Assembly (NCBI RefSeq): GCF_022200785.1
Contig: NZ_CP087585.1
Coordinates: 2,914,001 to 2,978,000 of the forward strand
Length of the DNA stretch: 64,000 bases
Direction of reading: 5' to 3'
From: Pedobacter mucosus
GTDB lineage: Bacteria; Bacteroidota; Bacteroidia; Sphingobacteriales; Sphingobacteriaceae
Shown: positions 9,068 through 17,704 of the stretch, piece by piece
Layout: each line of letters starts with the position of its first letter
Numbering within the stretch: position 1 is the first letter of the stretch
Notes under the pieces: model-generated
Database searches by the model: none
The model's input: the letters and a program-made list of their open reading frames with translations, nothing else
Told to the model about the DNA's origin: nothing
Position numbers and translations under genes: made by a program

Positions 9068-9601
9068 ATGAAACTCTACACTAAGATAACGTTACTCACT
9101 AAACTTGCATGCACATTGTGTATTGTTTTGCTTTGCGGTATAAATTCTTGGGCTCAACAGGCTGATAGTATTCATATCAGTTTAAAAAACAGAACAAAGA
9201 AAGTTAGTAGAATTCCCGAAATCAAAGCAAATATTCAATCTTATAAACCAATGTTTGGTTCGATAGGTAATACCGGAATGTTTAGCACCTATTCAAACAC
9301 TTCAAAATCTACGGCAACAACTATAGTAAAAGATAGACTTTTAACGATTGTTAAAATTTATCCTAATCCGGTTGAAGATCAACTCAATATTATTTTATCG
9401 ATAGGAAAAGACGGCACTCAAACAACGATTAAAATTCTAGATTTACTTGGAAATGAAGTTGTTACCCTTTCTAATGAAAGATTAAACGCTGGTGAGCAAA
9501 CTAAGAGCTTTACCATTCCGGGCAAATTGAACGCTGGAATTTACTTTCTTCGCGTGGTAGCCGGTGCTGAAAGTCAAGTAAAACGAATCTCTGTTTTATA
9601 A
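9068..9601 (+). CDS. Small secreted protein with type IX (type A) sorting domain
   Basis: A 177-residue exported protein. An N-terminal signal peptide ends at about residue 30 (INSWAQ). A low-complexity linker rich in Ser/Thr follows, then a C-terminal type A sorting domain at about residues 93-177, with the signature IYPNPVEDQLNI and the closing GIYFLRVVAG and KRISVL. Such domains direct export through the T9SS to the cell surface. The region between signal and sorting domain is only about 60 residues and shows no known fold. ATG at 9068 is preferred to the overlapping TTG at 9065. Confidence 0.85.
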   Translation: MKLYTKITLLTKLACTLCIVLLCGINSWAQQADSIHISLKNRTKKVSRIPEIKANIQSYKPMFGSIGNTGMFSTYSNTSKSTATTIVKDRLLTIVKIYPNPVEDQLNIILSIGKDGTQTTIKILDLLGNEVVTLSNERLNAGEQTKSFTIPGKLNAGIYFLRVVAGAESQVKRISVL

Positions 9602-9672
9602 AATCAATTTCTTTTCTATTTTTGATTGATAAGGCATTTTGTGTCTCACTTTATAATAAAAAACATTTCTAC

Positions 9673-10284
9673 ATGAAAATAATAGCCATTGGCCGTAATT
9701 ATGCGGAGCATGCAAAAGAATTAAATAATCCTATACCAACTACGCCTGTAATTTTTATGAAGCCAGAAACAGCGGTATTGAAGGATAATAAACCTTTTTA
9801 CCTTCCAGATTTTTCTGATGATGTTCATTTCGAACTAGAAGTTGTATTAAGGATTTGTAAAGAAGGTAAGCATATAGCAGAAAAATTTGCTTCAAATTAT
9901 TATAATGCAATTGGGTTGGGAATAGATTTTACAGCTCGAGATATTCAAAGCAAACATAAAGAAAAAGGTTTGCCATGGGAACTTGCAAAAAGTTTTGATA
10001 ACTCTGCCCCTGTTAGTACGTTTTATCCTGTTAGCGATTTTGAAGACCTTTATAATTTGAACTTTGAATTAAAAGTAAATGATGAAACCCGGCAGAAAGG
10101 GAATACTAAAGATTTACTCTTCTCGTTTGAGAAAATAATTAGTTTTGTTTCTCAATATATAACAATTAAGAAAGGCGATTTTATTTTTACAGGAACTCCC
10201 GCAGGTGTTGGAAAAATTAATAAAGGCGATAAGTTAGAAGCATGGCTAGAAAGTAAACAACTTTTAAATTTCGATGCAAAATAA
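9673..10284 (+). CDS. Fumarylacetoacetate hydrolase (FAH) family protein
   Basis: A 203-residue soluble enzyme of the FAH superfamily, whose members hydrolyse, decarboxylate or isomerise beta-diketo or oxo acids with Mg or Mn. The metal-binding pattern HFELEVV (residues 52-58) and the conserved GTPAGVGKINKGD near the C-terminus are present. An in-frame upstream extension exists to 9622, but the start at 9673 gives the family N-terminus MKIIAIGRNYAEHA. The next gene begins three bases after its stop, suggesting co-transcription with the M23 peptidase. The substrate is unknown. Confidence 0.85.
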   Translation: MKIIAIGRNYAEHAKELNNPIPTTPVIFMKPETAVLKDNKPFYLPDFSDDVHFELEVVLRICKEGKHIAEKFASNYYNAIGLGIDFTARDIQSKHKEKGLPWELAKSFDNSAPVSTFYPVSDFEDLYNLNFELKVNDETRQKGNTKDLLFSFEKIISFVSQYITIKKGDFIFTGTPAGVGKINKGDKLEAWLESKQLLNFDAK

Positions 10285-10287
10285 AGA

Positions 10288-12018
10288 ATGATAAAAAATT
10301 CAATTCCGTTAGCATTTAAGCTTATTCTTATTTGTTTTTTATGCGTAACTCATACTATCCAAGCTCAACAAATTTTTAGTTCTAACAAATATCCAATTAC
10401 AGATTTCAGGCAACCATTAGATATTACGCCTCCTGCCCTTGCCGGCTCTTTTGGAGAAATTCGTGGTAATCATTTTCATTCTGGGATAGATTATAGGACC
10501 AACCAACGCGAAGGCTATCCGGTTTATGCAGTTGCTGATGGATATATTTCTCGGTTAAGGGTTCAAAATAGTGGTTTCGGACAAGCACTCTACATCAATC
10601 ATCCAAACGGTTTTACCACTGTTTATGGACATTTACAACGTTTTGCCCCTAAAATCGCTACAATTATTAAAAATTTGGAATATGAAAAGAAAACTTTCGA
10701 ACTTGATGAATTTCCAGATGAAACGTTAATCCCTGTACGCAAAGGCGAAGTTATTGCCTGGTCAGGGAATCGTGGTAGCTCCGGCGGACCTCATCTCCAT
10801 TTTGAAATAAGAGATACTAAAACGGAAGAAACTATTAATCCGCAGTTATTTGGAATTAATATCCCTGATAATATTCCACCTGTAATTCAAGGATTGTATG
10901 TTTACCGTTTAAATGGAAAGGTTTTTAATGACAACATACAAAAGCAAGCGATAGCAATTACTGGTGCAAACGGCACTTATAAAGCCTCAACACCAATTAA
11001 TTTAACTGGCGAAGTTGGCTTTGGTATCGTAACAACCGATCGGCATAATGGTTTATCTGGTATCAATGGCGTTTACTCAATACAGCTCGAGGTAGATGGA
11101 AAAAAAATATACACATCAGCTTTAGAACGTTTTGCCTTCGAAAATAGCAAAGCCATTAATGCTCATATTGATTACCCTACCTATTTAGATACTAAAAGAA
11201 GTATACAAAAAAGCTTCGTAGATCCAGGAAATCCCTTGAAAATTTATAGCGGATTAGTTAATAGCGGTCGTGTCAATTTTAACGACGGCGTCGCCCATCA
11301 AGTCCGTTATATCATTACGGATTCTAAAGGAAACTCATCTTTTTTAACATTTACTGTAAATGCTGGTTCAGCACCAATAACACCTATAATTGTTCCTGCA
11401 GGCACTATTTTTTCCTACAATAAGGTTAATGAGTTTAATACTGAAGACATTAAAATAAGTTTCCCAATGGGTACTTTATATAATGATTTAAATTTTACTT
11501 ATAAAAAATTACTTAAGCCTGCCGGCAATTCTTGGTCGGCTTTACATCAAATTCATAACCGATATACACCATTACATGTGGGATTTGATTTATCGATTAA
11601 AGCTGATAATCTGCCAGAAAATTTAAGAAGTAAAGCCTTGATTGTCAATTCAAACGGATCATCGCAAGGCGGAAGCTTTGACAACGGTTTTGTAAAAGCC
11701 ACGCCTAAAAATTTTGGAAGTTTCTACATTTCCACTGATACTATTGCCCCGAGAATTATTCCTATAAATATTGCAGAAGGAAAGAATATGGCAAGTTTAT
11801 CAAAAATGATTTTCAAGATAAGCGACAATCTTTCTGGAATAAAAAGTTTTAATGGTTATGTAGATGGAAAGTGGATTTTGATGGAATTTGATACTAAAAC
11901 AGCAACATTGTGGCATAGTTTCGATGAAAGAACTTCCAAAGGGAAACATAGCTTAGAATTAGTGGTAGTTGACATGAAAGATAATTCTAGAAAATATTCA
12001 ATTACTTTTTATAAGTAA
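10288..12018 (+). CDS. Secreted M23 (LytM-type) metallopeptidase
   Basis: Exported zinc peptidase predicted to act on peptidoglycan peptide bridges in the periplasm. A signal peptide occupies residues 1 to about 26 (THTIQAQ). The catalytic domain (about 45-190) has HFHSGID (ligands His64 and Asp68) and HLHF (His169 and His171). The remaining 380 residues are beta-rich, without obvious membrane segments, and unusually long for the family, possibly substrate- or surface-binding. It sits three bases after the FAH gene. Catalytic motifs are complete, so activity is plausible. Confidence 0.9.
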   Translation: MIKNSIPLAFKLILICFLCVTHTIQAQQIFSSNKYPITDFRQPLDITPPALAGSFGEIRGNHFHSGIDYRTNQREGYPVYAVADGYISRLRVQNSGFGQALYINHPNGFTTVYGHLQRFAPKIATIIKNLEYEKKTFELDEFPDETLIPVRKGEVIAWSGNRGSSGGPHLHFEIRDTKTEETINPQLFGINIPDNIPPVIQGLYVYRLNGKVFNDNIQKQAIAITGANGTYKASTPINLTGEVGFGIVTTDRHNGLSGINGVYSIQLEVDGKKIYTSALERFAFENSKAINAHIDYPTYLDTKRSIQKSFVDPGNPLKIYSGLVNSGRVNFNDGVAHQVRYIITDSKGNSSFLTFTVNAGSAPITPIIVPAGTIFSYNKVNEFNTEDIKISFPMGTLYNDLNFTYKKLLKPAGNSWSALHQIHNRYTPLHVGFDLSIKADNLPENLRSKALIVNSNGSSQGGSFDNGFVKATPKNFGSFYISTDTIAPRIIPINIAEGKNMASLSKMIFKISDNLSGIKSFNGYVDGKWILMEFDTKTATLWHSFDERTSKGKHSLELVVVDMKDNSRKYSITFYK

Positions 12019-12161
12019 AAAGAAGTTAGATAATTAGTTTAAATAATCATAAAACAATGATATTTATAATTACTTAAAACTGTCATATTTTAAGCAATTT
12101 TAAACACAACAATGAGTTAAACTGTTTACATTGCACAATGAACATTAATCGTTTTTAATTT

Positions 12162-12626
12162 ATGGCAGAGTTAAAAGAAGGTGATCAGGCGCCTGCAATT
12201 ACATCGAAAGACCAAACCGGAAAAGAAATATCACTAAGTGACTTCACGGGTAAAACGGTTGTTTTGTATTTTTATCCAAAAGATGATACACCTGGCTGCA
12301 CCGCTGAAGCATGTGATTTTAGAGATAACTACCAAGGTTTAGAATCAAAAGGAATTGTTGTTTTAGGGGTAAGTGTTGATGATGAAAAATCACATCAAAA
12401 ATTTATAGCTAAACATAATTTGCCTTTTGCTTTACTTGCAGATACCGATCAGAAAATTGTAAATGATTATGGCGTTTGGGCTGAAAAAAATATGTACGGT
12501 AAAAAATATATGGGCACCGTTAGAACAACATTTATTATCGACGAATCTGGAAAAATCGCCCATATATTAAAAAAGGTTGACACCAAAAATGCAACTCAAC
12601 AAGTAATCGATTTATTAAATAACTAA
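12162..12626 (+). CDS. bcp: Thioredoxin-dependent thiol peroxidase (Bcp/PrxQ)
   Basis: Cytoplasmic peroxiredoxin of 154 residues that reduces hydrogen peroxide and organic hydroperoxides using thioredoxin. The peroxidatic cysteine is Cys46 in DDTPGCTAEACDFRD, with the resolving Cys51 five residues on, the atypical two-cysteine arrangement of E. coli Bcp. Length and the C-terminal helix are normal. It is followed by a candidate -7 element and the transketolase genes on the same strand. Confidence 0.95.
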   Translation: MAELKEGDQAPAITSKDQTGKEISLSDFTGKTVVLYFYPKDDTPGCTAEACDFRDNYQGLESKGIVVLGVSVDDEKSHQKFIAKHNLPFALLADTDQKIVNDYGVWAEKNMYGKKYMGTVRTTFIIDESGKIAHILKKVDTKNATQQVIDLLNN

Positions 12627-12649
12627 TTATATTATAGCAGGTAAAAGAT

Positions 12650-12657
12650 TACCTTTG
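12650..12657 (+). promoter_or_regulatory. Candidate -7 element (TACCTTTG) for transketolase
   Basis: TACCTTTG matches TAnnTTTG and lies 25 bases before the start of the first transketolase gene. No upstream TTG box at the usual spacing is visible. Confidence 0.45.
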
Positions 12658-12682
12658 TTATGTAACAACAACTCTTATTTTA

Positions 12683-13528
12683 ATGAAACATACAATTAAA
12701 GAATTAGAAGATATTGCTTCGCAGATAAGACGAGATATAGTAAGAATGGTTCACGGATGTCAATCTGGCCACCCTGGTGGTTCATTAGGCTGTACTGATT
12801 TCTTCACAGCTTTATATTTCGAAGTGCTAAATCACAATAAGGAATTTAATATGGATGGTGCTGGCGAGGATTTATTCTTCCTTTCCAACGGACATATTTC
12901 ACCAGTTTGGTACAGCACACTAGCCCACGCTGGCTACTTTGATAAAAGCGAATTAGCAACTTTTCGCAAGTTAGAATCAAGGTTACAAGGTCACCCAACT
13001 ACGCACGAAGGTTTACCAGGTATAAGAATAGCATCAGGATCTTTAGGTCAGGGAATGTCTGTTGCTATCGGCGCAGCACTTACTAAAAGAATCAATGGTG
13101 ATAAATCTTACGTCTTTACTTTACATGGTGATGGTGAGCTGCAAGAAGGTCAGAACTGGGAAGCAGCAATGTTTGCACCTTTCCACAAAGTGGATCATTT
13201 AATTTGTACAGTAGATTACAACGGGCAGCAAATTGATGGTCCGACTGATAAAGTACTTTCCCTAGATAGTTTACAAGCCAAATTTGAAGCCTTCGGATGG
13301 CATGTAATTAACACCGATGGTAATGATATGAAAGCTATTGTTGAAGGTTTGCACTATGCTAAAACTTTAACAGGAAAAGGTAAGCCGATTTTAAATTTAA
13401 TGAGTACTCAAATGGGTGCTGGTGTAGATTATATGATGGGATCTCACAAATGGCATGGTACAGCGCCTAATGATGAGCAACTAGCAACAGCCTTAGCGCA
13501 ATTACCAGAAACTTTAGGGGATTATTAA
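12683..13528 (+). CDS. Transketolase, N-terminal (TPP-binding) subunit
   Basis: First half of a split transketolase, which moves two-carbon units between sugar phosphates in the pentose phosphate pathway. The 281 residues cover the thiamine-pyrophosphate domain, with HGDGELQEGQNWE at about residues 148-160 and the early conserved SGHPGGS at 28-34. The C-terminal half is encoded by the next gene, the usual two-gene form in many Bacteroidota rather than a frameshift. The TAA stop codon is also the end of a GC-rich palindromic repeat. A 133-base, repeat-filled gap separates the halves. Confidence 0.95.
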   Translation: MKHTIKELEDIASQIRRDIVRMVHGCQSGHPGGSLGCTDFFTALYFEVLNHNKEFNMDGAGEDLFFLSNGHISPVWYSTLAHAGYFDKSELATFRKLESRLQGHPTTHEGLPGIRIASGSLGQGMSVAIGAALTKRINGDKSYVFTLHGDGELQEGQNWEAAMFAPFHKVDHLICTVDYNGQQIDGPTDKVLSLDSLQAKFEAFGWHVINTDGNDMKAIVEGLHYAKTLTGKGKPILNLMSTQMGAGVDYMMGSHKWHGTAPNDEQLATALAQLPETLGDY

Positions 13529-13551
13529 CCCCCTACCCTCTAAACGGAGGA
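13526..13551 (+). repeat. GC-rich TAA-ended palindromic repeat, copy 1 (at transketolase N stop)
   Basis: TAACCCCCTACCC followed by TCTAAACGGAGGA. The TAA is the stop codon of the preceding gene. This is a diverged copy of the family whose consensus on this strand is TAAC5-8, two or three bases, then a CCCCCTWWAGGGGG palindrome. Confidence 0.65.
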
Positions 13552-13638
13552 ATTAATAGCAGGGTAATAATACATTGTGTTAAATGCCTTGTCCCTAAAT
13601 TGGGGATATAAAAAAATAAATTTTACACTAACAAATGA

Positions 13639-13664
13639 AGCCCCTTTAGGGGTTTGAGGTTATG
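13639..13664 (+). repeat. GC-rich TAA-ended palindromic repeat, copy 2 (at transketolase C start)
   Basis: AGCCCCTTTAGGGG then TTTGAGGTTATG. The palindrome CCCCTTTAGGGG is followed by a purine-rich tail and TTA, whose final A is the A of the ATG start of the second transketolase gene. Confidence 0.75.
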
Positions 13665-14621
13665 AAAAAATATACATATTCAGAAAAAAAAGATACGCGT
13701 TCAGGTTTTGGAGCTGGTTTACATGAGGCCGGAAAGAAAAACGATAACGTGGTCGCTTTATGCGCTGATTTAGTTGGATCGCTAAAAATGGATGCTTTTA
13801 TAAAAGATTTTCCTGAGCGTTTTACTCAAGTAGGTATTGCTGAAGCAAATATGATTGGTATTGCAGCAGGTATGACAATTGGCGGAAAAATTCCTTTTAC
13901 AGGTACATTTGCTAATTTTTCAACTGGTCGTGTTTACGATCAAATACGTCAATCCGTGGCATACTCTAATAAAAATGTTAAAATTTGTGCATCGCATGCT
14001 GGCCTTACTTTGGGTGAAGATGGTGCAACACACCAAATTTTGGAAGATATAGGTTTGATGAAAATGTTACCTGGCATGGTTGTTATCAATCCTTGTGATT
14101 ATAATCAAACTAAAGCCGCAACATTGGCAATTGCAGAATATGAAGGCCCGGTTTATTTAAGATTTGGTCGCCCGGTTATTCCAGTATTTACAGATCCCGA
14201 TCAAAAATTCGAAATTGGTAAAGCATGGATGGTTAATGAAGGAACTGATGTAACCATAATTGCTACAGGCCATATGGTTTGGAAAGCTATTGAAGCTGGT
14301 GAAAAACTTGCTGAACTGGGAATTGATGCAGAAATTATTAATATTCATACCATTAAACCATTGGATGATGAAGCCATTTTAGCTTCAGTTAGAAAAACAG
14401 GTTGTGTGGTAACATGCGAAGAGCATAATAAATTTGGTGGTTTAGGAGAAAGTGTTGCTCGTTTGTTAACAACAACTTTACCAACCCCACAAGAGTTTGT
14501 AGCGGTAAATGATTCATTTGGTGAAAGCGGAACTCCAGATCAATTAATGACTAAATACGGTTTGGATGCTATAAATATAGTTGAAGCTGTTCAAAAAGTT
14601 ATTGAAAGAAAGAAAGCTTAA
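13662..14621 (+). CDS. Transketolase, C-terminal (pyrimidine-binding) subunit
   Basis: Second half of the split transketolase (319 residues). It carries the pyrimidine-binding domain with the catalytic-type glutamate Glu61 in GIAEANMIGIAAG, then the transketolase C-terminal domain from about residue 190 (VTIIATGHMVWKAIEAGEKL). It must pair with the N-terminal subunit for activity. The start codon overlaps the TTA end of a GC-rich palindrome. It is followed by a 26-bp inverted repeat and then the ECF sigma factor gene. Confidence 0.95.
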   Translation: MKKYTYSEKKDTRSGFGAGLHEAGKKNDNVVALCADLVGSLKMDAFIKDFPERFTQVGIAEANMIGIAAGMTIGGKIPFTGTFANFSTGRVYDQIRQSVAYSNKNVKICASHAGLTLGEDGATHQILEDIGLMKMLPGMVVINPCDYNQTKAATLAIAEYEGPVYLRFGRPVIPVFTDPDQKFEIGKAWMVNEGTDVTIIATGHMVWKAIEAGEKLAELGIDAEIINIHTIKPLDDEAILASVRKTGCVVTCEEHNKFGGLGESVARLLTTTLPTPQEFVAVNDSFGESGTPDQLMTKYGLDAINIVEAVQKVIERKKA

Positions 14622-14627
14622 AACATA

Positions 14628-14684
14628 ACCACGAAGTCACAAAGAACACTAAGTTAGTCTTGGTGTTTTTTGTGCCTTTGTGGT
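14628..14684. repeat. Imperfect 26-bp inverted repeat between transketolase and sigma factor
   Basis: The left arm, 14628-14653 (beginning ACCACGAAGTCACAAAG), and right arm, 14659-14684 (ending GTGCCTTTGTGGT), match at 22 of 26 positions around a five-base loop. The right arm contains TGCCTTTG, one base off a TAnnTTTG -7 element, 30 bases before the sigma factor start. It could act as a terminator-like hairpin, a mobile repeat or part of the promoter. Confidence 0.75.
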
Positions 14685-14700
14685 AAATAAATTAACCTTA

Positions 14701-15261
14701 ATGAAGCAAGTTGAAGATTCAGAAATTTTGGCCATGTTCGCTATCGAGAAAACTCGAAATGAAGCCTTTAATCTGCTTTTAAAAAAATATCAACAAAAAA
14801 TATATTGGCATATCAGAAGGTTGGTTCTCAACCATGATGATTGCGATGACCTTATTCAAGAAGTATTTGTTAAAGTTTGGAAGAATTTAGACAAATTTAG
14901 AAGTGATTCTCAACTTTACACTTGGATTTATCGCATTGCGACAAACGAATCTATTACATTTTTAAACAAGCAAAAACAGCGGAACAACACACCTTTGGAT
15001 GAAGTTTCATCAGAACTTGCTGATAATTTGGTTGCATCATCGTATTTCAATGGTGATAAATTAGAAATTAAATTACAAAAAGCGATACTTACGTTGCCTG
15101 AAAAACAACGTATAATTTTCAATATGAAGTATTTCGACGATATGAAATATGAGGAGATATCGCAAGTTTTAGGTACATCAGTTGGCGCTTTAAAAGCATC
15201 ATTCCACATTGCTACAAAAAAAATCGAAGCTATTATCACAAATGATGAAATAGACTTTTAA
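14701..15261 (+). CDS. ECF-type RNA polymerase sigma factor
   Basis: A 186-residue sigma-70 family factor of the extracytoplasmic-function type. Region 2 is visible at about residues 25-95 (DDLIQEVFVKVWKNL and YTWIYRIATNE) and region 4 at about 120-180 (LPEKQRIIFNMKYFDDMKYEEIS). It would direct transcription of a stress or envelope regulon. ATG at 14701 is used; an earlier in-frame GTG at 14680 lies inside the inverted repeat. The next two genes, a membrane protein and an exported Spy-like protein, form an apparent operon. Confidence 0.92.
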   Translation: MKQVEDSEILAMFAIEKTRNEAFNLLLKKYQQKIYWHIRRLVLNHDDCDDLIQEVFVKVWKNLDKFRSDSQLYTWIYRIATNESITFLNKQKQRNNTPLDEVSSELADNLVASSYFNGDKLEIKLQKAILTLPEKQRIIFNMKYFDDMKYEEISQVLGTSVGALKASFHIATKKIEAIITNDEIDF

Positions 15262-15294
15262 ACCTTTTGATCTTAATTGTATCATATATCTGTG

Positions 15295-15951
15295 ATGAAC
15301 GAAAATATAGAAAATAACGACTGGGTTAACGATGCTCCAACGCTTGCGGCGATGGCTAAACGTAATCCGTTCTCCGTTCCAAATGGATATTTCGAAAATG
15401 GTGAGGAAGATATTTTTAATTCGATTTTTTTAGATGGATTAAAGCAGAATATTAAAAACAATAATTATGAAGTTCCAGAAAATTATTTTGAAGAATTAAG
15501 CGACCGTATTGTAACCAATATTAAATTATCAGAGATAATTAAGGTTGATCAATCTTTTGCCGTTCCAAATAATTATTTCGATACGTTACAAAATAAAATT
15601 ACCGATAAGATAGCCGCATCAGAATCAAAAAAGAAAGCTAAAGTGATTTCATTATGGGGCAAGAATTTGGTTAAATATGCCAGTGCTGCCTGCTTTTTAT
15701 TAGTTGCTTCTTTTGGAATTTATTCTTATCAAAACAACAACAACACTACTATTCATCTTTCGGAAACCCGAATAGCAGATTTAGCAAGCGAACAATTATT
15801 ATACGATATTGATGAAAGTACAATAATTGAGCATATAGAAGCTCAACAAACTACTACATCAAAAACAGTTTCTGCCTCAGATACAGAAATGGAAAACTAC
15901 ATCTTGAGTAATTTCTCTTCAAGTGATCTATCTCATGAATTAAATAACTAA
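15295..15951 (+). CDS. Putative membrane anti-sigma-like protein with VPxxYF repeats
   Basis: A 218-residue protein with a single membrane segment at about residues 123-144 (YASAACFLLVASFGIYSY), so about 120 residues lie inside the cell and about 75 outside. The cytoplasmic part has three spaced copies of a VPxxYF motif (VPNGYF, VPENYF, VPNNYF), each followed by an acidic helix. No classic anti-sigma domain is recognised. Its position 33 bases after the ECF sigma gene and single-pass topology suggest it regulates that sigma factor; this is inference. ATG at 15295 is preferred to an earlier TTG. Confidence 0.7.
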   Translation: MNENIENNDWVNDAPTLAAMAKRNPFSVPNGYFENGEEDIFNSIFLDGLKQNIKNNNYEVPENYFEELSDRIVTNIKLSEIIKVDQSFAVPNNYFDTLQNKITDKIAASESKKKAKVISLWGKNLVKYASAACFLLVASFGIYSYQNNNNTTIHLSETRIADLASEQLLYDIDESTIIEHIEAQQTTTSKTVSASDTEMENYILSNFSSSDLSHELNN

Positions 15952-15955
15952 TTAA

Positions 15956-16396
15956 ATGAAACACCTATTTTTTGCAACTTTATTATTTCTTTTACCAACC
16001 TTGATTTGGGCACAGCGACCAAAAAATGAGGAAATTGAATCAATGAAAATTGCTTATTTTACCCAGAAATTAGATTTATCTCCGGATGAAGCTAAAGTTT
16101 TTTGGCCAATTTATAATGACATGCAAAGTGAACAAAGCACTTTACGAAAAGAACGCATGCAGAAAATGATTTCTTTTAGAAAAACTACAGAAATTGATAA
16201 TTTAAGTGATGCGCAAGTTCAAAGCCTAATTACGAGCGAGTTTGATTTTAGGCAACGCGATCTTAACTTAGAAAAAAAATATTATAACAGACTTAAATCT
16301 GTTCTACCAATAAAAACTGTTGGAAAATATTATAGAGCACAAGAAGGTTTTAAACGAGAATTGCTTAACCGATTTAAAGGCGGACAAAAGCAATAA
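15956..16396 (+). CDS. Exported Spy/CpxP-like protein
   Basis: A 146-residue protein with a signal peptide (residues 1-20, ending IWAQ). The mature part is all-helical and charged, beginning with LDLSPDEAKVFWPIYNDM and ending in basic residues. This resembles periplasmic Spy/CpxP-like helical chaperones or sensors often found behind ECF sigma genes in Bacteroidota. It starts four bases after the putative anti-sigma gene and ends at a terminator, closing the three-gene unit. The family call is by general pattern only. Confidence 0.65.
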   Translation: MKHLFFATLLFLLPTLIWAQRPKNEEIESMKIAYFTQKLDLSPDEAKVFWPIYNDMQSEQSTLRKERMQKMISFRKTTEIDNLSDAQVQSLITSEFDFRQRDLNLEKKYYNRLKSVLPIKTVGKYYRAQEGFKRELLNRFKGGQKQ

Positions 16397-16404
16397 TTAA
16401 TTAG

Positions 16405-16434
16405 AAAAGACTTACAGAAATGTGAGTCTTTTTT
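16405..16434 (+). terminator. Intrinsic terminator after the sigma factor operon
   Basis: AAAAGACTTACA (16405-16416) pairs with TGTGAGTCTTTT (16421-16432), one T-G wobble, around a GAAA loop and enters a T-run, nine bases after the stop codon. Confidence 0.92.
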
Positions 16435-16466
16435 GTTTAAAACGCTACTTCATTTCTGTATTTTTG
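16433..16466 (+). promoter_or_regulatory. Candidate promoter for the aminotransferase (TTG-N23-TATTTTTG)
   Basis: TATTTTTG at 16459-16466 fits TAnnTTTG, with TTG 23 bases upstream in the tail of the previous terminator. Only four bases separate it from the ATG, so the transcript would have almost no leader. Confidence 0.5.
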
Positions 16467-16470
16467 TGCC

Positions 16471-17664
16471 ATGCTAACACAACGTCAGTTGTTTTTACAA
16501 CACAATGCACAAACCTCTTCTGAGCCGCTTCTACTCGAATTTGTTAAAGCAAAAGGTGTTTATATTTATGATTCAGAAGGCAAAAAACATTTGGATCTTA
16601 TCGCTGGTATTGGCGTAAGTAATGTTGGTCATTGCCACCCGGCGGTGGTTAAAGCCATTCAACAACAAGCTGAAACTTACATGCACCTTATGGTTTATGG
16701 CGAATATGTTCAAAGTCCGCAAGTAAACTTCGCAAAAGCTTTAGCAGATATTTTACCGGACAGTTTAAGTTGTACCTACTTTTTAAATTCGGGAACAGAA
16801 GCAGTAGAGGGAGCCATGAAACTTGCAAAACGTTACACCGGCAGAAAAGGATTTGTTGCTTGTAAAAATGCGTATCATGGCAGTACACATGGAGCTGAAA
16901 GCTTAATGGAGAGCGATTTTTATTCCTCCGGATATGGACCATTTCTGCCTCATGTAAGCTTTATAGAACATAATAAACTTGAAGATTTAGAAAAAATTAC
17001 CACAGAAACTGCTGCTGTATTTATTGAGCCAATTCAGGGTGAAGCTGGCATTAGAGCGGCCGATTTAGTTTACATGCAGGCACTTACAGCGAAATGTACA
17101 GCAACAGGAACGCTTTTAATTTTCGATGAAATACAATCTGGTTTCGGCCGGAGTGGAAAAATGTTCGCATTTGAACATTATAATGTTGTTCCTGATGTTT
17201 TACTTTTGGCAAAAGGGATTGGTGGTGGCATGCCGATTGGTGCTTTTATAAGTTCCTTCGAAATTATGTCGGTTTTATCGCATACGCCGATTCTTGGTCA
17301 TATGACAACATTTGGCGGTCACCCGGTTTGCTGTGCTGCCGGTTTAGCAACTTTGCGGACTTTAGTTGACAATCATATAGTTGATGAGGTTGAAGAAAAA
17401 GGACAGCTATTTAAAACGCTCTTGAAACATTCGGCCATTAAAGAAATACGCGGTAAAGGCTTAATGTTAGCAGTTGAATTTGAAAATTTCGAGATCAATA
17501 AAAAAATTATTGACGCATGTATTCTAGACGGCGTTTTATCAGATTGGTTCCTACATTGCAGTAATTCTATGCGTATAGCTCCCCCATTAATTATCACAAA
17601 AGAAGAAATTGAAGAAGCTTGTTCGATCATCTTAAAAAATATTAACTTAGTTCTTGAGCAGTAA
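16471..17664 (+). CDS. Class III PLP-dependent aminotransferase (acetylornithine aminotransferase-like)
   Basis: A 397-residue cytoplasmic fold-type I aminotransferase. The PLP lysine is Lys248 in LLLAKGIGGGMPIGAF, preceded by the IFDEIQSGFGRSGKMFAFEH motif. It resembles acetylornithine/ornithine-type enzymes in length and motif order, but no arginine-biosynthesis genes are nearby, so the substrate is open. It has its own candidate promoter and is bounded by a terminator upstream and the two-component genes downstream. Confidence 0.88.
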   Translation: MLTQRQLFLQHNAQTSSEPLLLEFVKAKGVYIYDSEGKKHLDLIAGIGVSNVGHCHPAVVKAIQQQAETYMHLMVYGEYVQSPQVNFAKALADILPDSLSCTYFLNSGTEAVEGAMKLAKRYTGRKGFVACKNAYHGSTHGAESLMESDFYSSGYGPFLPHVSFIEHNKLEDLEKITTETAAVFIEPIQGEAGIRAADLVYMQALTAKCTATGTLLIFDEIQSGFGRSGKMFAFEHYNVVPDVLLLAKGIGGGMPIGAFISSFEIMSVLSHTPILGHMTTFGGHPVCCAAGLATLRTLVDNHIVDEVEEKGQLFKTLLKHSAIKEIRGKGLMLAVEFENFEINKKIIDACILDGVLSDWFLHCSNSMRIAPPLIITKEEIEEACSIILKNINLVLEQ

Positions 17665-17704
17665 GACTAAAACGAAAAGAATAAACGATGTCTTTGCACT
17701 CCAT

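Noticed and set aside
12683..14621. Frameshifted single transketolase
   Set aside because: Each half has its own start and stop and the two-gene form is normal in many bacteria; the 133-base gap is not a simple frameshift.
14680..14700. GTG start for the sigma factor
   Set aside because: The codon is inside the inverted repeat; ATG 14701 is in better context.
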